Made by a program: the position numbers and the translations under genes
In this document: piece after piece, positions 24,710-33,164 of the stretch
Layout: every line of letters starts with the position of its first letter
Numbering within the stretch: position 1 is the first letter of the stretch
Assembly (NCBI RefSeq): GCF_020905335.1
Contig: NZ_JAJJMN010000001.1
Span: 3,955,236-4,019,235 of the forward strand
DNA: 64,000 nucleotides
Reading direction: 5' to 3'
DNA from: Flavobacterium lipolyticum
GTDB taxonomy: Bacteria; Bacteroidota; Bacteroidia; Flavobacteriales; Flavobacteriaceae
Notes under the pieces: model-generated
Seen by the model: the letters and a program-made list of their open reading frames with translations, nothing else
Databases searched by the model: none
What the model was told of the DNA's origin: nothing

Positions 24710-25450
24710 TTAAGAATTCCCATTTAATTTTACCAGAAGATTCCCTTCGTTAAAAACGGCATTAATTATATTTTCATTCTTTTCTGCTTTAATTTCGTTT
24801 CCGTTTGATGTCAGTTTATAACCTTTTTGCGATAGATAACTTGTAAAAGCATTTTTGTGGTTTTGAATTTCAAATGTTGAAATTAACTCTGGAAAAACAG
24901 TTAAGATTCGGGCTAACTCTTCACTTTCAGCTTTATCTATTAGATCAGATTTAATGGTAACAACCATAGTGCCCTGGCCATAATTTCCAAGATAATAACC
25001 GCTTCCATTGAACATTTCAGTAGCAATCATTCCTATTAAATGAAGATCGTTAGAGACAGCGTCGAATTTTCCAATAGTTAATAAATCAATATTATTTTCT
25101 TCTCCATATTGTTTTAATAAAAGAGCTTGCTTCATAACAGATTCATTATATCCGCCAGCTTTGTTATCCCAAATCCATAGCCAGGTTTCTGAAGAATGCG
25201 AAAATGAACCCAAAACCTGCATTGGAAAAGTAAGATGGTCTCCAAATGTTATTTCTTCCTTATCCATGTCAACATTCCAGGAAAGCCCGCCAGTTACAGT
25301 GTAGAGATTTCTTTGTTTTTCTAGAGCCAGGGCACCATATTTTTCAAAAAAATCATTCTCAGATGTAAAGTGTTTAGTGTCATTTTGTTGATTAGTAGTT
25401 GTTTCTGTGTTTTCTGTTTTCTTTTTAAAAAGATTGTTGAATAAGCCCAT
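24710..25450 (-). CDS. Hypothetical cytoplasmic protein (DUF6882-like)
   Basis: 246 residues. The first 30 are polar and low complexity (KKKTENTETTTNQQND). The body has the pattern MQVLGSFSHSSETWLWIWDNKAGGYNESVMKQA, which resembles the DUF6882 family, then a stretch DLHLIGMIATEMFNGSGYYLGNYGQGTMVV. No signal peptide, membrane helix or catalytic motif was seen. The function is unknown and the family assignment is from memory of the pattern only. The broken receiver-domain gene lies just upstream on the same strand, 20 bases away. Confidence 0.6.
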   Translation of the reverse strand: MGLFNNLFKKKTENTETTTNQQNDTKHFTSENDFFEKYGALALEKQRNLYTVTGGLSWNVDMDKEEITFGDHLTFPMQVLGSFSHSSETWLWIWDNKAGGYNESVMKQALLLKQYGEENNIDLLTIGKFDAVSNDLHLIGMIATEMFNGSGYYLGNYGQGTMVVTIKSDLIDKAESEELARILTVFPELISTFEIQNHKNAFTSYLSQKGYKLTSNGNEIKAEKNENIINAVFNEGNLLVKLNGNS

Positions 25451-25469
25451 TTCGTTATGATTTTTAGAA

Positions 25470-25814
25470 TTATAAAATTGATGTTTTCAAATGTCTAATA
25501 TAATTATCAAGCAAACCTTGAATTTGCTGACTCGCGACAGGGTTTGCAGAGTGAACCTTGAATTTTAAATTCTGCAAATTTATTTCGGATTCGTAAACCA
25601 GCCATTTTGCGCAAGCCTAACCATCTTCAGCAACCATATTGTTTTCATCGAGCCCAAGGTCGTTATCAAAACTTATTAATTCTGGAAGTCCTTTTTCTAT
25701 TACTGTATTTTTGAAGTCATTAAAGTTTCTAACGACAACGAAATCATTATTAGTTAGATTTTTATAAACCATATTTACATTTCTAATATCGTCGAGGAAG
25801 AGTTTGTATGTCAT
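25470..25814 (-). pseudogene. Cyclic-phosphate processing receiver-domain gene, broken by a TAG
   Basis: The 5' part encodes 65 residues (MTYKLFLDDIRN..., LISFDNDLG) and stops at TAG (25617-25619). In the same frame beyond the stop the sequence runs on for 48 residues (ACAKWLVYESEI, FKVHSANPVASQQIQGLL) to a TAA at 25470-25472. Family members normally read DG-Y-x-C-A-K-W-L at this point, so the TAG most likely replaces a Tyr codon (TAT or TAC) by one base change. With the stop repaired the protein would be 114 residues, a normal length. It is probably an inactive gene, or a sequencing error. Confidence 0.8.
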
Positions 25815-25866
25815 GATTTTTAATGTGAAAAGTTTTTTAGTTCAACTGTATTAAAGTTCTATATAC

Positions 25867-25926
25867 AAAGCTTTGCGATCTCAGCGTTTTTCAACTCAAA
25901 AGAAACTTAGCGTTCTTTGCGGTTAA
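25867..25926. repeat. CGCAAAG repeat, right half
   Basis: Inner arm caaagctttgcg and right outer arm aaacttagcgttctttgcgg of the palindrome; the left half is absent. Confidence 0.6.
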
Positions 25927-25929
25927 ACA

Positions 25930-27657
25930 TCACAGTACTCTATAAACAGGATACTGCAAATGCGCCTTTTCATAATAGGCTGAATGTTTATAAATCCAAT
26001 CCAATTGTGCTTCTGGATTTTTAGCAAACTCAGGATCAGTCTGTTTTTTGTTTTCCAGTTCGGCTTTTAAAGTTGAGTTTTCTTTTAGGAGTTTAGCTGC
26101 GGTATCTTCAAAAATATAATTGGAATAGTGCTCTTTTTGCTGTAAAATGGTGTCAAAGAAATTCCAGTTGAAAAACGAATCAACTCCTTCGGGTTCAAAG
26201 GCTTCCAGGATATATTTTACACCTTTTTGATTGGTTGGAACTAGGTAATCTCCTTTAGCGAAAGCCATTTTAACAATTTTAGAAGTTACGGTCGTATTTC
26301 GGTGTAAATAGTGTCCTTCATAAGCAGAGGGAACAGTTTTAAAATCGGCAATTTTGTAGCTTTCCACATCAATGATAGTATCGTTTTTAAGTTGGGCAAA
26401 CGAGATATTATTGTTCTTTAAAAGGTCAATAATGTTCCAGTAACCACGCGGAATGATATAAGCAGAAGGTATAACAACCTCTTTTACTGATTTGAATTCT
26501 TTGATATAAGGAACCTCTTTTTTATACGGTTTGCTTCGATCGTAGTACAAGCGATTTCCGGTTGTAGCCTCACTTTTTTTGTAAGCTGCTTCATAACCCA
26601 AGAACGAAAAGGTAGTGGCTTTTGTACTGTCCAACTCCCATTTTAGAGTATAGTTTTTCTTAGCTTGATATTGTTCCAGATTTTTTACTCGAAGTTCCTT
26701 GATCTTTAGGTAATTGGAATCGGTGTAGTCTAAAGTAGATTTGGTGTATTCGTAAGTCATTTTTACACGTTCGGCATATTTTTTTAGCATGTGCGTTTCA
26801 ACCACAAAACCAATGGTGTTGAATAGTGAAGTGTAGCCCGTTGTGTATCGTGGACTATCCACAAATTGACCAAAACCTTTGTCGGGAGTATCTTTAAATG
26901 AATCTACGTAAGGTGTTGTTTCAATTTTTTTCTGTTGAAGATCTTTGACCAGAGCCGGCATCATTTCGCTATTCATAAAATCACCCAACACGGTTCCCAG
27001 TTTGTTGTGCTGTGTCATGATATAGGTTAATTTGTATTGATAATCAGAACCGTTGCTCACGTGATTGTCAATAAAAACGTCCGGGTTTATTTTCTGAAAA
27101 ATCTCAACAAAGCTTTTGGTGTTTCGTGTATCTGATTTCATTAAATCACGATTGAGGTCGTAGTTGCGGGCATTTCCTCTGAAACCATAAATTTCCGGAC
27201 CATCCTGATTGGCTCTTGTGGTCGAATTTCGGTTCAAAGCACCTCCAATATTGTAAACCGGAATGGTAACCAAAACGGTATTTTTTGGGGCTTTTATCTT
27301 TCCTGTTGCCAGATCTCTGTAGAATTGCATGGTGGCATCGATTCCATCAGGTTCTCCGGCATGAATACCATTATTGATAAAAAGTACCGCTTTGCTCTTT
27401 TGAATTTTCTCAAAGTCAAATTCCTTTTCAGGATTGTAAGTAATCATGTGTAATGGCTCACCGGAGTCGGTTAGTCCCATTTCTTTAATTTGAATAGTAG
27501 GGAAATCACGTGCTAAAAGTTTATAATACTGAATCGTTTCTTGATACGAAGCAGACTGATTTCCATTTCCTTTTTCAAAAAAAGTCTCGTATTTTTTATT
27601 GTTTTGAGCGAAAAGGGTTAGGGTGAAAAGTGAAAAGAGAAATGTAAAAAGTTTCAT
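25930..27657 (-). CDS. M14 family zinc carboxypeptidase, secreted
   Basis: 575 residues from the ATG at 27657, which starts a signal peptide (MKLFTFLFSLFTLTLFAQ); an in-frame start at 27684 would add 9 residues before it. M14 enzymes are zinc peptidases. The zinc site HAGEPDG (HxxE) is near residue 96 and the third ligand is His in FIDNHVSNGSD. A candidate catalytic Glu is in GFVVETHML. A C-terminal domain of about 250 residues follows, as in other Bacteroidetes members. It is a single gene between two CGCAAAG repeats. Confidence 0.88.
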   Translation of the reverse strand: MKLFTFLFSLFTLTLFAQNNKKYETFFEKGNGNQSASYQETIQYYKLLARDFPTIQIKEMGLTDSGEPLHMITYNPEKEFDFEKIQKSKAVLFINNGIHAGEPDGIDATMQFYRDLATGKIKAPKNTVLVTIPVYNIGGALNRNSTTRANQDGPEIYGFRGNARNYDLNRDLMKSDTRNTKSFVEIFQKINPDVFIDNHVSNGSDYQYKLTYIMTQHNKLGTVLGDFMNSEMMPALVKDLQQKKIETTPYVDSFKDTPDKGFGQFVDSPRYTTGYTSLFNTIGFVVETHMLKKYAERVKMTYEYTKSTLDYTDSNYLKIKELRVKNLEQYQAKKNYTLKWELDSTKATTFSFLGYEAAYKKSEATTGNRLYYDRSKPYKKEVPYIKEFKSVKEVVIPSAYIIPRGYWNIIDLLKNNNISFAQLKNDTIIDVESYKIADFKTVPSAYEGHYLHRNTTVTSKIVKMAFAKGDYLVPTNQKGVKYILEAFEPEGVDSFFNWNFFDTILQQKEHYSNYIFEDTAAKLLKENSTLKAELENKKQTDPEFAKNPEAQLDWIYKHSAYYEKAHLQYPVYRVL

Positions 27658-27700
27658 GGTTTTGGTTTTGTTAGCAAGAATCAAATATAGCTAAATTTAG

Positions 27701-27735
27701 TTTCAAGTTTTGGTTTGTTTCAGGTTTCAAGTTTG
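27701..27735. repeat. Heptamer patch (gtttcaa/gtttcag)
   Basis: Four to five degenerate 7-base units of the same kind as at 3358 and 33165. Confidence 0.5.
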
Positions 27736-27760
27736 ATGTGTGATTGTGCTTTGCGTTGAT

Positions 27761-27885
27761 TTTTACCGCAAAGTGCGCAAAGTTTTTTGTATCGGATTGT
27801 GTTGATAAACGCAAAGTTCGCAAAGCTTTGTGTACATAACTTTGCGCACTTTGCTTAAATCTTTGCGCACTTTGCGGTTAAATTT
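27761..27885. repeat. CGCAAAG palindromic repeat, complete copy
   Basis: Outer arms taccgcaaagtgcgcaaag and ctttgcgcactttgcggtta with an inner pair acgcaaagttcgcaaagc / ctttgcgcactttgc. It abuts the end of the MocR gene. Confidence 0.75.
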
Positions 27886-27890
27886 AATAA

Positions 27891-29303
27891 TTACAAATAT
27901 TTCGCAAGTTCGATTATGCCGTCTTCGATTTGTTTTTCGGTTAAGGAGGCATAACCAAGCCTAAATCCTTGCACAGGCTGGTTAAAACTGAATTTCTCGG
28001 GTGTTATTATTTTGATTCCTTTTAACAGGAGCTTGTCTGCAATTTCAGAAATATTAACTGACGAGTTGGGAATTATCCAAAATGCCAGGCCTCCTTCGGG
28101 TTTGGTAAAAGTGGTTTTGTCTTTGAGGTATTTGTTGCAAATCGTTTCAAAATAGTCGCGTTTTGCTTTGTAAATAAGGGTTGTTCGTTTAAGGTGTCTT
28201 TTAATCTCGCCTTCGTTTATGAGCTGTAAAACGGCTTCTTCCATAATGTTATCACCTTGTACATCAATTATTTTTCGGTGTTTACCCACTTTTAAAATGG
28301 TTTCGCGATCACTTACCAAATATCCGATTCGTAAGGCGGGTGCAACAATTTTGCTTAGAGTGCCAATATAAACCGTGTTTTTGGCATTGCTGTAACTTGA
28401 AATAGGAAGAATTGGTCTTTGTCCGAAATGAAATTCATGATCGTAATCGTCTTCGATAATGGTAAAGCCGTATTGATTGGACAATTCGATGAGTTTTAAT
28501 CTTCGTTTGAGACTCAGGGTGACTGTAGTTGGAAATTGATGATGTGGTGTTACGTATATGGCTTTTATGTTGCTGAATTTTTTCAGATAAGCTTCGACCT
28601 CATCAATCAGCAAGCCGTCTTTGTCGACATTTACTGGCAGTAATTTAACTCCACTGCTTTGAAATGTTTCCCAAGCGGCCTGATACCCCGGGTTTTCGAC
28701 CATTACGTAATCGTCTTTTGATAGTAAACAGGTGGAGGTTAGGTACATTGCCATCTGGCTTCCACGTGTGATGCAAATTTGATCTGGAGTGACATTCATT
28801 CCCCTTTTAAAATTGAGCATTTGCACAATTGCTTTTCGAAATTCCAGATTTCCGTACTCGGTACTGTATCCCATGATCTGCCAACGCGATTTTCGGTTAA
28901 AAATCTGTCGGTAAGCTCTGGCGAGTTCGTTCATTGGTGCAATTCGACTATCGGGGATTCCATCATCAAAAATGATAAGAGGCTGTTTTTCTTCTTCGGT
29001 ATAGTTTGGTTTTTGCTTTTGATCGATACTTTTGGAAGCCAATGGCAGAATATCAGCTACAAAAGTTCCTTTTCTTTCCAATGTAATGAGCCAGCCTTCA
29101 GCGATTAAGACGTCTAAAGCTTCAATAACAGTATTTCGGTTCACTTTTAGCAAGCCTGCAAGCTGTCGGCTGCCGGGCAGTGCATTCCCGCTGTTGAGCA
29201 TTCCGGTTTGAATGGCTTCGATGATTGCATCAGCGATTTGCAGATAAATGGCTTTTGCATCATTTGCGTTGAGTTGAATTTCTAATTGCCAAGGTCGTAA
29301 CAT
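27891..29303 (-). CDS. MocR/PdxR-type transcription regulator (GntR HTH + aminotransferase fold)
   Basis: 470 residues. A GntR-type winged helix covers about residues 15-83 (ALPGSRQLAGLLKVNRNTVIEALDVLIAEGWL). It is followed by a class I/II aminotransferase domain with the PLP-binding Lys in YIGTLSKIVAPALRIGYLVSD and the motif IIEDDYDHEFHFGQ. MocR proteins sense PLP or an amino compound and usually control a neighbouring divergent gene. Here the divergent target would be the cupin/DapA-like pair, 72 bases away. A 5-3-5 palindrome in the gap is a candidate operator. Confidence 0.92.
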   Translation of the reverse strand: MLRPWQLEIQLNANDAKAIYLQIADAIIEAIQTGMLNSGNALPGSRQLAGLLKVNRNTVIEALDVLIAEGWLITLERKGTFVADILPLASKSIDQKQKPNYTEEEKQPLIIFDDGIPDSRIAPMNELARAYRQIFNRKSRWQIMGYSTEYGNLEFRKAIVQMLNFKRGMNVTPDQICITRGSQMAMYLTSTCLLSKDDYVMVENPGYQAAWETFQSSGVKLLPVNVDKDGLLIDEVEAYLKKFSNIKAIYVTPHHQFPTTVTLSLKRRLKLIELSNQYGFTIIEDDYDHEFHFGQRPILPISSYSNAKNTVYIGTLSKIVAPALRIGYLVSDRETILKVGKHRKIIDVQGDNIMEEAVLQLINEGEIKRHLKRTTLIYKAKRDYFETICNKYLKDKTTFTKPEGGLAFWIIPNSSVNISEIADKLLLKGIKIITPEKFSFNQPVQGFRLGYASLTEKQIEDGIIELAKYL

Positions 29304-29325
29304 CTGGACTATTTGTTTATGTTAA

Positions 29326-29338
29326 AACTGTATCAGTT
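29326..29338. promoter_or_regulatory. Candidate MocR operator
   Basis: AACTG-TAT-CAGTT, a perfect 5-bp inverted repeat that overlaps the -33 TTG of the cupin promoter. A wider GGACTA...TAGTCC pair (29306-29311, 29342-29347) flanks it. Confidence 0.45.
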
Positions 29339-29365
29339 GAGTAGTCCAAAGTTAAGATAATTTTG
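29337..29365 (+). promoter_or_regulatory. Promoter of the cupin-dapA-like unit
   Basis: TTG at 29337-29339, 18-base spacer, TAATTTTG at 29358-29365: an exact match to the consensus. Confidence 0.65.
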
Positions 29366-29402
29366 TGGAGCAATAATGCAAAACACAATAATTATTAAAG
29401 TT

Positions 29403-29861
29403 ATGGAAACTAAAAAACAATTTTCTTCAAAAGATTTTCACGAAACTTTTGCCAGACCCACTTTTGTGATGCCTGAAAAATTAATTCACAAAAACGTAGA
29501 GCAAGCCGGAGTTCACAACCAATTTTCTACCGAGCGAAAACACCCGGTTTTCTTTGTAGATCTTCCAAGTAAAAACGTGAGTATGACAATTGGCGGTTTA
29601 TTACCGGATCAATTGACAAACAGACATCGTCATACGTATGAAACCGTTATTTATGTAATTGAAGGGCATGGGTATACTGAGATTGAGGATATAAAAGTAG
29701 AGTGGAAAGCAGGCGATGCTGTTTACATTCCGAGTTGGGCGTGGCACAGGCATCAAAATCTAAGCAGTGAAGCATCGGCGAAATATATTGCTTGCGAGAA
29801 TGCACCGCAGCTTCAGAATTTAGGTGTGGCATTAAGAGAAGAAGAAGGCAGGGATCTTTAA
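29403..29861 (+). CDS. Cupin domain protein
   Basis: 152 residues from the ATG at 29403; an in-frame ATG at 29376 would add nine residues and cannot be excluded, since the predicted transcript start is at about 29369. The cupin barrel is clear: the first metal motif RHRHTYETVIYVIEGHGYTEI and the second motif AGDAVYIPSWAWHRHQN supply His and Glu ligands. The protein could be a dioxygenase, isomerase or ligand sensor. It is the first gene of a pair with a DapA-family aldolase, 19 bases apart. Confidence 0.85.
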   Translation: METKKQFSSKDFHETFARPTFVMPEKLIHKNVEQAGVHNQFSTERKHPVFFVDLPSKNVSMTIGGLLPDQLTNRHRHTYETVIYVIEGHGYTEIEDIKVEWKAGDAVYIPSWAWHRHQNLSSEASAKYIACENAPQLQNLGVALREEEGRDL

Positions 29862-29880
29862 TTTAAAACAATTGAAAAAC

Positions 29881-30765
29881 ATGAAAAACAATCTATTCAA
29901 GGGCATTATTGCTTATCCGATTACTCCATTCGATAAAAATGAAAAAGTAGATATCGCTTTATATAAAAAATTACTGGAACGTTTAATTGTTTCGGGTTGT
30001 CACGCTGTCGCCCCGCTTGGAAGCACCGGAGTTATGCCTTATTTGTCAGATGAGGAAAAAGAAGCTATTACTGTGGCAACAATCGAACAGGTCAGGGGCA
30101 GAGTTCCGGTTTTGGTTGGCGTATCAAACCTGACTACTGAGAAAACCATTTATCATGCTAAATTTGGCGAAAAAGCAGGTGCCGCTGCCGTAATGATTAT
30201 CCCGATGAGTTACTGGAAGCTTACAGATGACGAGATTGTTCAGCATTTTGATGCAGTAGCGAAGCAAATTTCGATTCCGATAATGGCTTACAATAATCCT
30301 GCAACCGGGGGAGTAGATATGTCGCCAGCTTTGTTAAAGAGACTTCTTGAGATTGCTAATGTAACCCTGATAAAAGAAAGCACGGGAGACGTTCAGAGAA
30401 TGCATTATTTAAAGCGGGAATTGGGCGATGATGTTGCTTTTTTTAACGGTTCAAATCCATTGGCACTGGCTGCATTTTCTGCAGGAGCTATGGGGTGGTG
30501 TACGGCTGCGCCCAATTTAATTCCGAAATTGAATCTGGATTTGTATCATGCGATTGAGAACAATGATTTAGAGACTGCGCAAAAAGTGTTTTACAAACAA
30601 TTGAATCTTTTGAAGTTTATCGTTAACAAAGGTTTGCCACGAGCGATCAAGGCAGGTTTGGAAATTCAGGGAATAGAGGGTGGTTTTTTAAGAAGCCCGC
30701 TAAAACCATTAACTGCAACTGAAATTGAAGAGTTTAAGTTGATTTTAAAGGAAATAGAACAGTAA
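29881..30765 (+). CDS. DapA-family aldolase (dihydrodipicolinate synthase/N-acetylneuraminate lyase superfamily)
   Basis: 294 residues from the ATG at 29881; a TTG at 29872 is less likely. This family forms a Schiff base between a Lys and a keto acid, then adds or removes an aldehyde. The Schiff-base Lys is Lys165 in VTLIKESTGD, the catalytic Tyr is Tyr137 in MAYNNP, and the carboxylate-binding loop is LGSTG at 46-50. True DapA proteins have GTTGE here, so a different keto-acid aldolase or lyase is more likely than lysine synthesis. Its place with a cupin under a MocR regulator also suggests catabolism. Confidence 0.85.
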   Translation: MKNNLFKGIIAYPITPFDKNEKVDIALYKKLLERLIVSGCHAVAPLGSTGVMPYLSDEEKEAITVATIEQVRGRVPVLVGVSNLTTEKTIYHAKFGEKAGAAAVMIIPMSYWKLTDDEIVQHFDAVAKQISIPIMAYNNPATGGVDMSPALLKRLLEIANVTLIKESTGDVQRMHYLKRELGDDVAFFNGSNPLALAAFSAGAMGWCTAAPNLIPKLNLDLYHAIENNDLETAQKVFYKQLNLLKFIVNKGLPRAIKAGLEIQGIEGGFLRSPLKPLTATEIEEFKLILKEIEQ

Positions 30766-30777
30766 TGTATTGATTTT

Positions 30778-30909
30778 TTTAACCGCAAAGTACGCTAAGT
30801 TTTGTAAAGCATGGTTTTATACAAGCGCAAGGAACGCAAAGCTTTGCGTTCCTTGCGCTTGTCAACGCTTTCTAAATTAAAAAAAAACTTAGCGTACTTT
30901 GCGGTTAAA
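30778..30909. repeat. CGCAAAG palindromic repeat, most perfect copy
   Basis: Outer arms of 25 bases at 30778-30802 and 30885-30909 are exact complements. The inner core at 30821-30862 is a 42-base palindrome with no loop (halves acaagcgcaagg... / ...ccttgcgcttgt). It follows the dapA-like gene by 12 bases and could also end its transcript. Confidence 0.85.
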
Positions 30910-30973
30910 TTGTCAAATAGTTAAGATCTGAAACCCGAAAGAAACAAAACCTGAAACAAAAAAGTATTTTGAC

Positions 30974-30981
30974 TACTTTTG
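30974..30981 (+). promoter_or_regulatory. -7 box of the helicase gene
   Basis: TACTTTTG, an exact match, ends five bases before the ATG at 30986, which predicts a leaderless transcript. The -33 element is not clear. Confidence 0.5.
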
Positions 30982-30985
30982 CAAA

Positions 30986-32335
30986 ATGAATAAAAAACAC
31001 CATTCCAACAATATACTTTCGAATTTAGGAATTGAGAGTCTAAATGAAATGCAAGAGGTAGCGCAGGATGCTATTTTGAACGATAATAATGTTTTACTGC
31101 TTTCTCCAACAGGATCAGGAAAAACACTAGCTTTTTTACTGCCTATTTTAGAGTTGTTACAGCCTGAAATTCTTTCGGTTCAATGTTTAATTTTAGTGCC
31201 TTCTCGTGAATTAGGTTTGCAGATTGAGCAGGTTTGGAAGAAAATGGGGACTCCCTATAAAGTAAATATTTGCTACGGAGGTCACTCTATTGATACTGAG
31301 ATTAAAAATTTAAGCAATCCTCCGGCAGTTTTGATTGGAACTCCGGGTAGAATTGCCGATCATATTGATCGCGATACTTTTCGCACCGATAAAATTCAGA
31401 CTTTGGTTTTGGACGAGTTTGATAAGTCTTTGCAGCTTGGTTTTCATGAGCAAATGTCATATATTATTGGAAAGTTAACGAAATTGAACAAACGTGTTTT
31501 GGTTTCAGCGACTTCAGATATTGAGATTCCAAGATATACCAGGGTCGTCAATCCAACTGTTTTGGATTTTATTCCGGAAGAGGAGGAAAAGACGAATCTT
31601 TCGATGAAAATGGTGGTTTCACCCGCTAAGGATAAACTGGACAGTTTGTTTAATTTGATCTGTTCACTGAAATCACAGTCCGCTATTATTTTCTGTAATC
31701 ATCGTGATGCGGCAGAACGCATTAGTGATACTTTAAACGAAAAAGGGATTTATGCGACATATTATCATGGCGGAATGGATCAGGAGGAGCGTGAGCGTGC
31801 ACTGATTCAATTTAGAAACGGGAGTATGAGTTATCTGATTACTACCGATTTGGCCGCACGTGGATTGGATATTCCGGAAATGAAACACGTCATTCATTAT
31901 CATCTGCCTTTAAAAGAAGATGAATTCACGCACCGAAATGGTCGTACGGCACGTATGCAGGCTTCAGGAACAGCCTATATTATTGTTCACGAAAGTGAAA
32001 AACAACTGGATTATATTGATTATGGGATGGAGGTTTTAGAGGTTGCCAGCACTACAGTTTTGCCAAAACCACCTCAATTTCAAACCATTTATATTAGTGG
32101 CGGAAAGAAAACCAAATTGAATAAAATAGATATTGTTGGTTTCTTTTCTCAAAAAGGAAAACTTGAAAAAGGAGATTTAGGTCTTATTGAAGTAAAGGAT
32201 TTTGTATCGTTTGCGGCTGTTAAATACAATAAGGTAAAAGATCTGCTAAAAAATATTAAAGACGAAAAAATGAAGGGCAAGAAATTCAAAATTGAAGTTG
32301 CCCGCAAAGTGGTCAAGAAAGAGGAGGAGAGGTAA
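30986..32335 (+). CDS. DEAD-box-like RNA helicase, DbpA type
   Basis: 449 residues. Walker A PTGSGKT is at 41-47, motif Ib GTPGR and motif III SAT follow, and motif VI reads HRNGRTAR. Motif II is DEFD rather than DEAD. The C-terminal 75 residues (KIDIVGFFSQKGKLEKGDLG, FVSFAAVKY) match the DbpA RNA-binding domain, which in E. coli directs the helicase to 23S rRNA hairpin 92 during large-subunit assembly. A role in ribosome assembly is inferred from this domain. The gene stands alone. Confidence 0.9.
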   Translation: MNKKHHSNNILSNLGIESLNEMQEVAQDAILNDNNVLLLSPTGSGKTLAFLLPILELLQPEILSVQCLILVPSRELGLQIEQVWKKMGTPYKVNICYGGHSIDTEIKNLSNPPAVLIGTPGRIADHIDRDTFRTDKIQTLVLDEFDKSLQLGFHEQMSYIIGKLTKLNKRVLVSATSDIEIPRYTRVVNPTVLDFIPEEEEKTNLSMKMVVSPAKDKLDSLFNLICSLKSQSAIIFCNHRDAAERISDTLNEKGIYATYYHGGMDQEERERALIQFRNGSMSYLITTDLAARGLDIPEMKHVIHYHLPLKEDEFTHRNGRTARMQASGTAYIIVHESEKQLDYIDYGMEVLEVASTTVLPKPPQFQTIYISGGKKTKLNKIDIVGFFSQKGKLEKGDLGLIEVKDFVSFAAVKYNKVKDLLKNIKDEKMKGKKFKIEVARKVVKKEEER

Positions 32336-32646
32336 TCTTTCCGGCTCTATCTTTTTTGGCGGATGTTTTTTAAGGGCAATCTTTGTAAGAGTTCAACATT
32401 TAAATAAATTTTTGAGTCTGAAATTATCGTAAATCAATAGGGATTTTACATGTTTTTAATCCTGTTTTTTGAGGTGTTTTTGTTTTTAATTATTTGTTTT
32501 TCAGTGGTTTGTTTTGTGTTTTTATTGTTCTTTAAAAATGTCTTGTTAAGGGAGATTATTGGATGATAAAAAATAAGGACGAAGACTTTAATTTATCATA
32601 TTTTCTGCGTTTCTTGTGCCCGTAAATAATAAACCCCAAATTAATT
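32336..32646. other. Gene-free gap after the helicase
   Basis: 311 AT-rich bases. Several T-rich stretches are present but no hairpin, promoter consensus, repeat or credible reading frame was recognised. Confidence 0.5.
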
Positions 32647-33093
32647 ATGAAAAGAATTATTACGATTGCTATTTTGTTGTTTAGTGTTGTGTCTTTTGCA
32701 CAAATTAAAGTTATTGAAACTGTACCGGTTGAAAAATTAGGAAAAGTAAATAACAATTACATTCAGAAAATTGGAGATGAGTATACTGTGTATTATACCA
32801 GTATTCAAAACGATGATGAATCATCAAGCCTAAGAAAATTTACATTTAAGAATGTTAACAATGATTACGCAAGTCTTTACAACATTATCATGAATGGTTT
32901 CACGGCAAGCCCTTTGTATGATATCAAATTAGAATTACCGAATAACTATATCTGGTTGCACTACACAGGAAGTGTTGTTCCGGAAAAAGCTACGGTTCAG
33001 TTCATGGTTTCTTCAAAAGAGGCTGCTTCTGCAACAAGCAGTGTTTCTGAGCCATTTGTAAAAGATCAGATCAATAAATTATTCCAAAAATAG
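32647..33093 (+). CDS. Small secreted protein of unknown function
   Basis: 148 residues with a clear signal peptide (MKRIITIAILLFSVVSFAQ). The mature protein is about 129 residues, rich in beta-strand patterns (DEYTVYYTSIQ, NYIWLHYTGSVVPEKATVQFMVS), and ends in a short helix. No known motif was seen. It is a single-gene unit ending in a strong terminator. A periplasmic location is likely. Confidence 0.75.
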   Translation: MKRIITIAILLFSVVSFAQIKVIETVPVEKLGKVNNNYIQKIGDEYTVYYTSIQNDDESSSLRKFTFKNVNNDYASLYNIIMNGFTASPLYDIKLELPNNYIWLHYTGSVVPEKATVQFMVSSKEAASATSSVSEPFVKDQINKLFQK

Positions 33094-33111
33094 GTTTAAT
33101 TGTAAATCACT

Positions 33112-33146
33112 AAAAAAGGCTATTCAGATTTTGAATAGCCTTTTTT
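33112..33146 (+). terminator. Terminator of the small secreted protein gene
   Basis: AAAAAAGGCTATTCA / TGAATAGCCTTTTTT stem with a 6-base loop and a T run. Confidence 0.9.
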
Positions 33147-33164
33147 GTTGTTTTAAGTTTCAGG

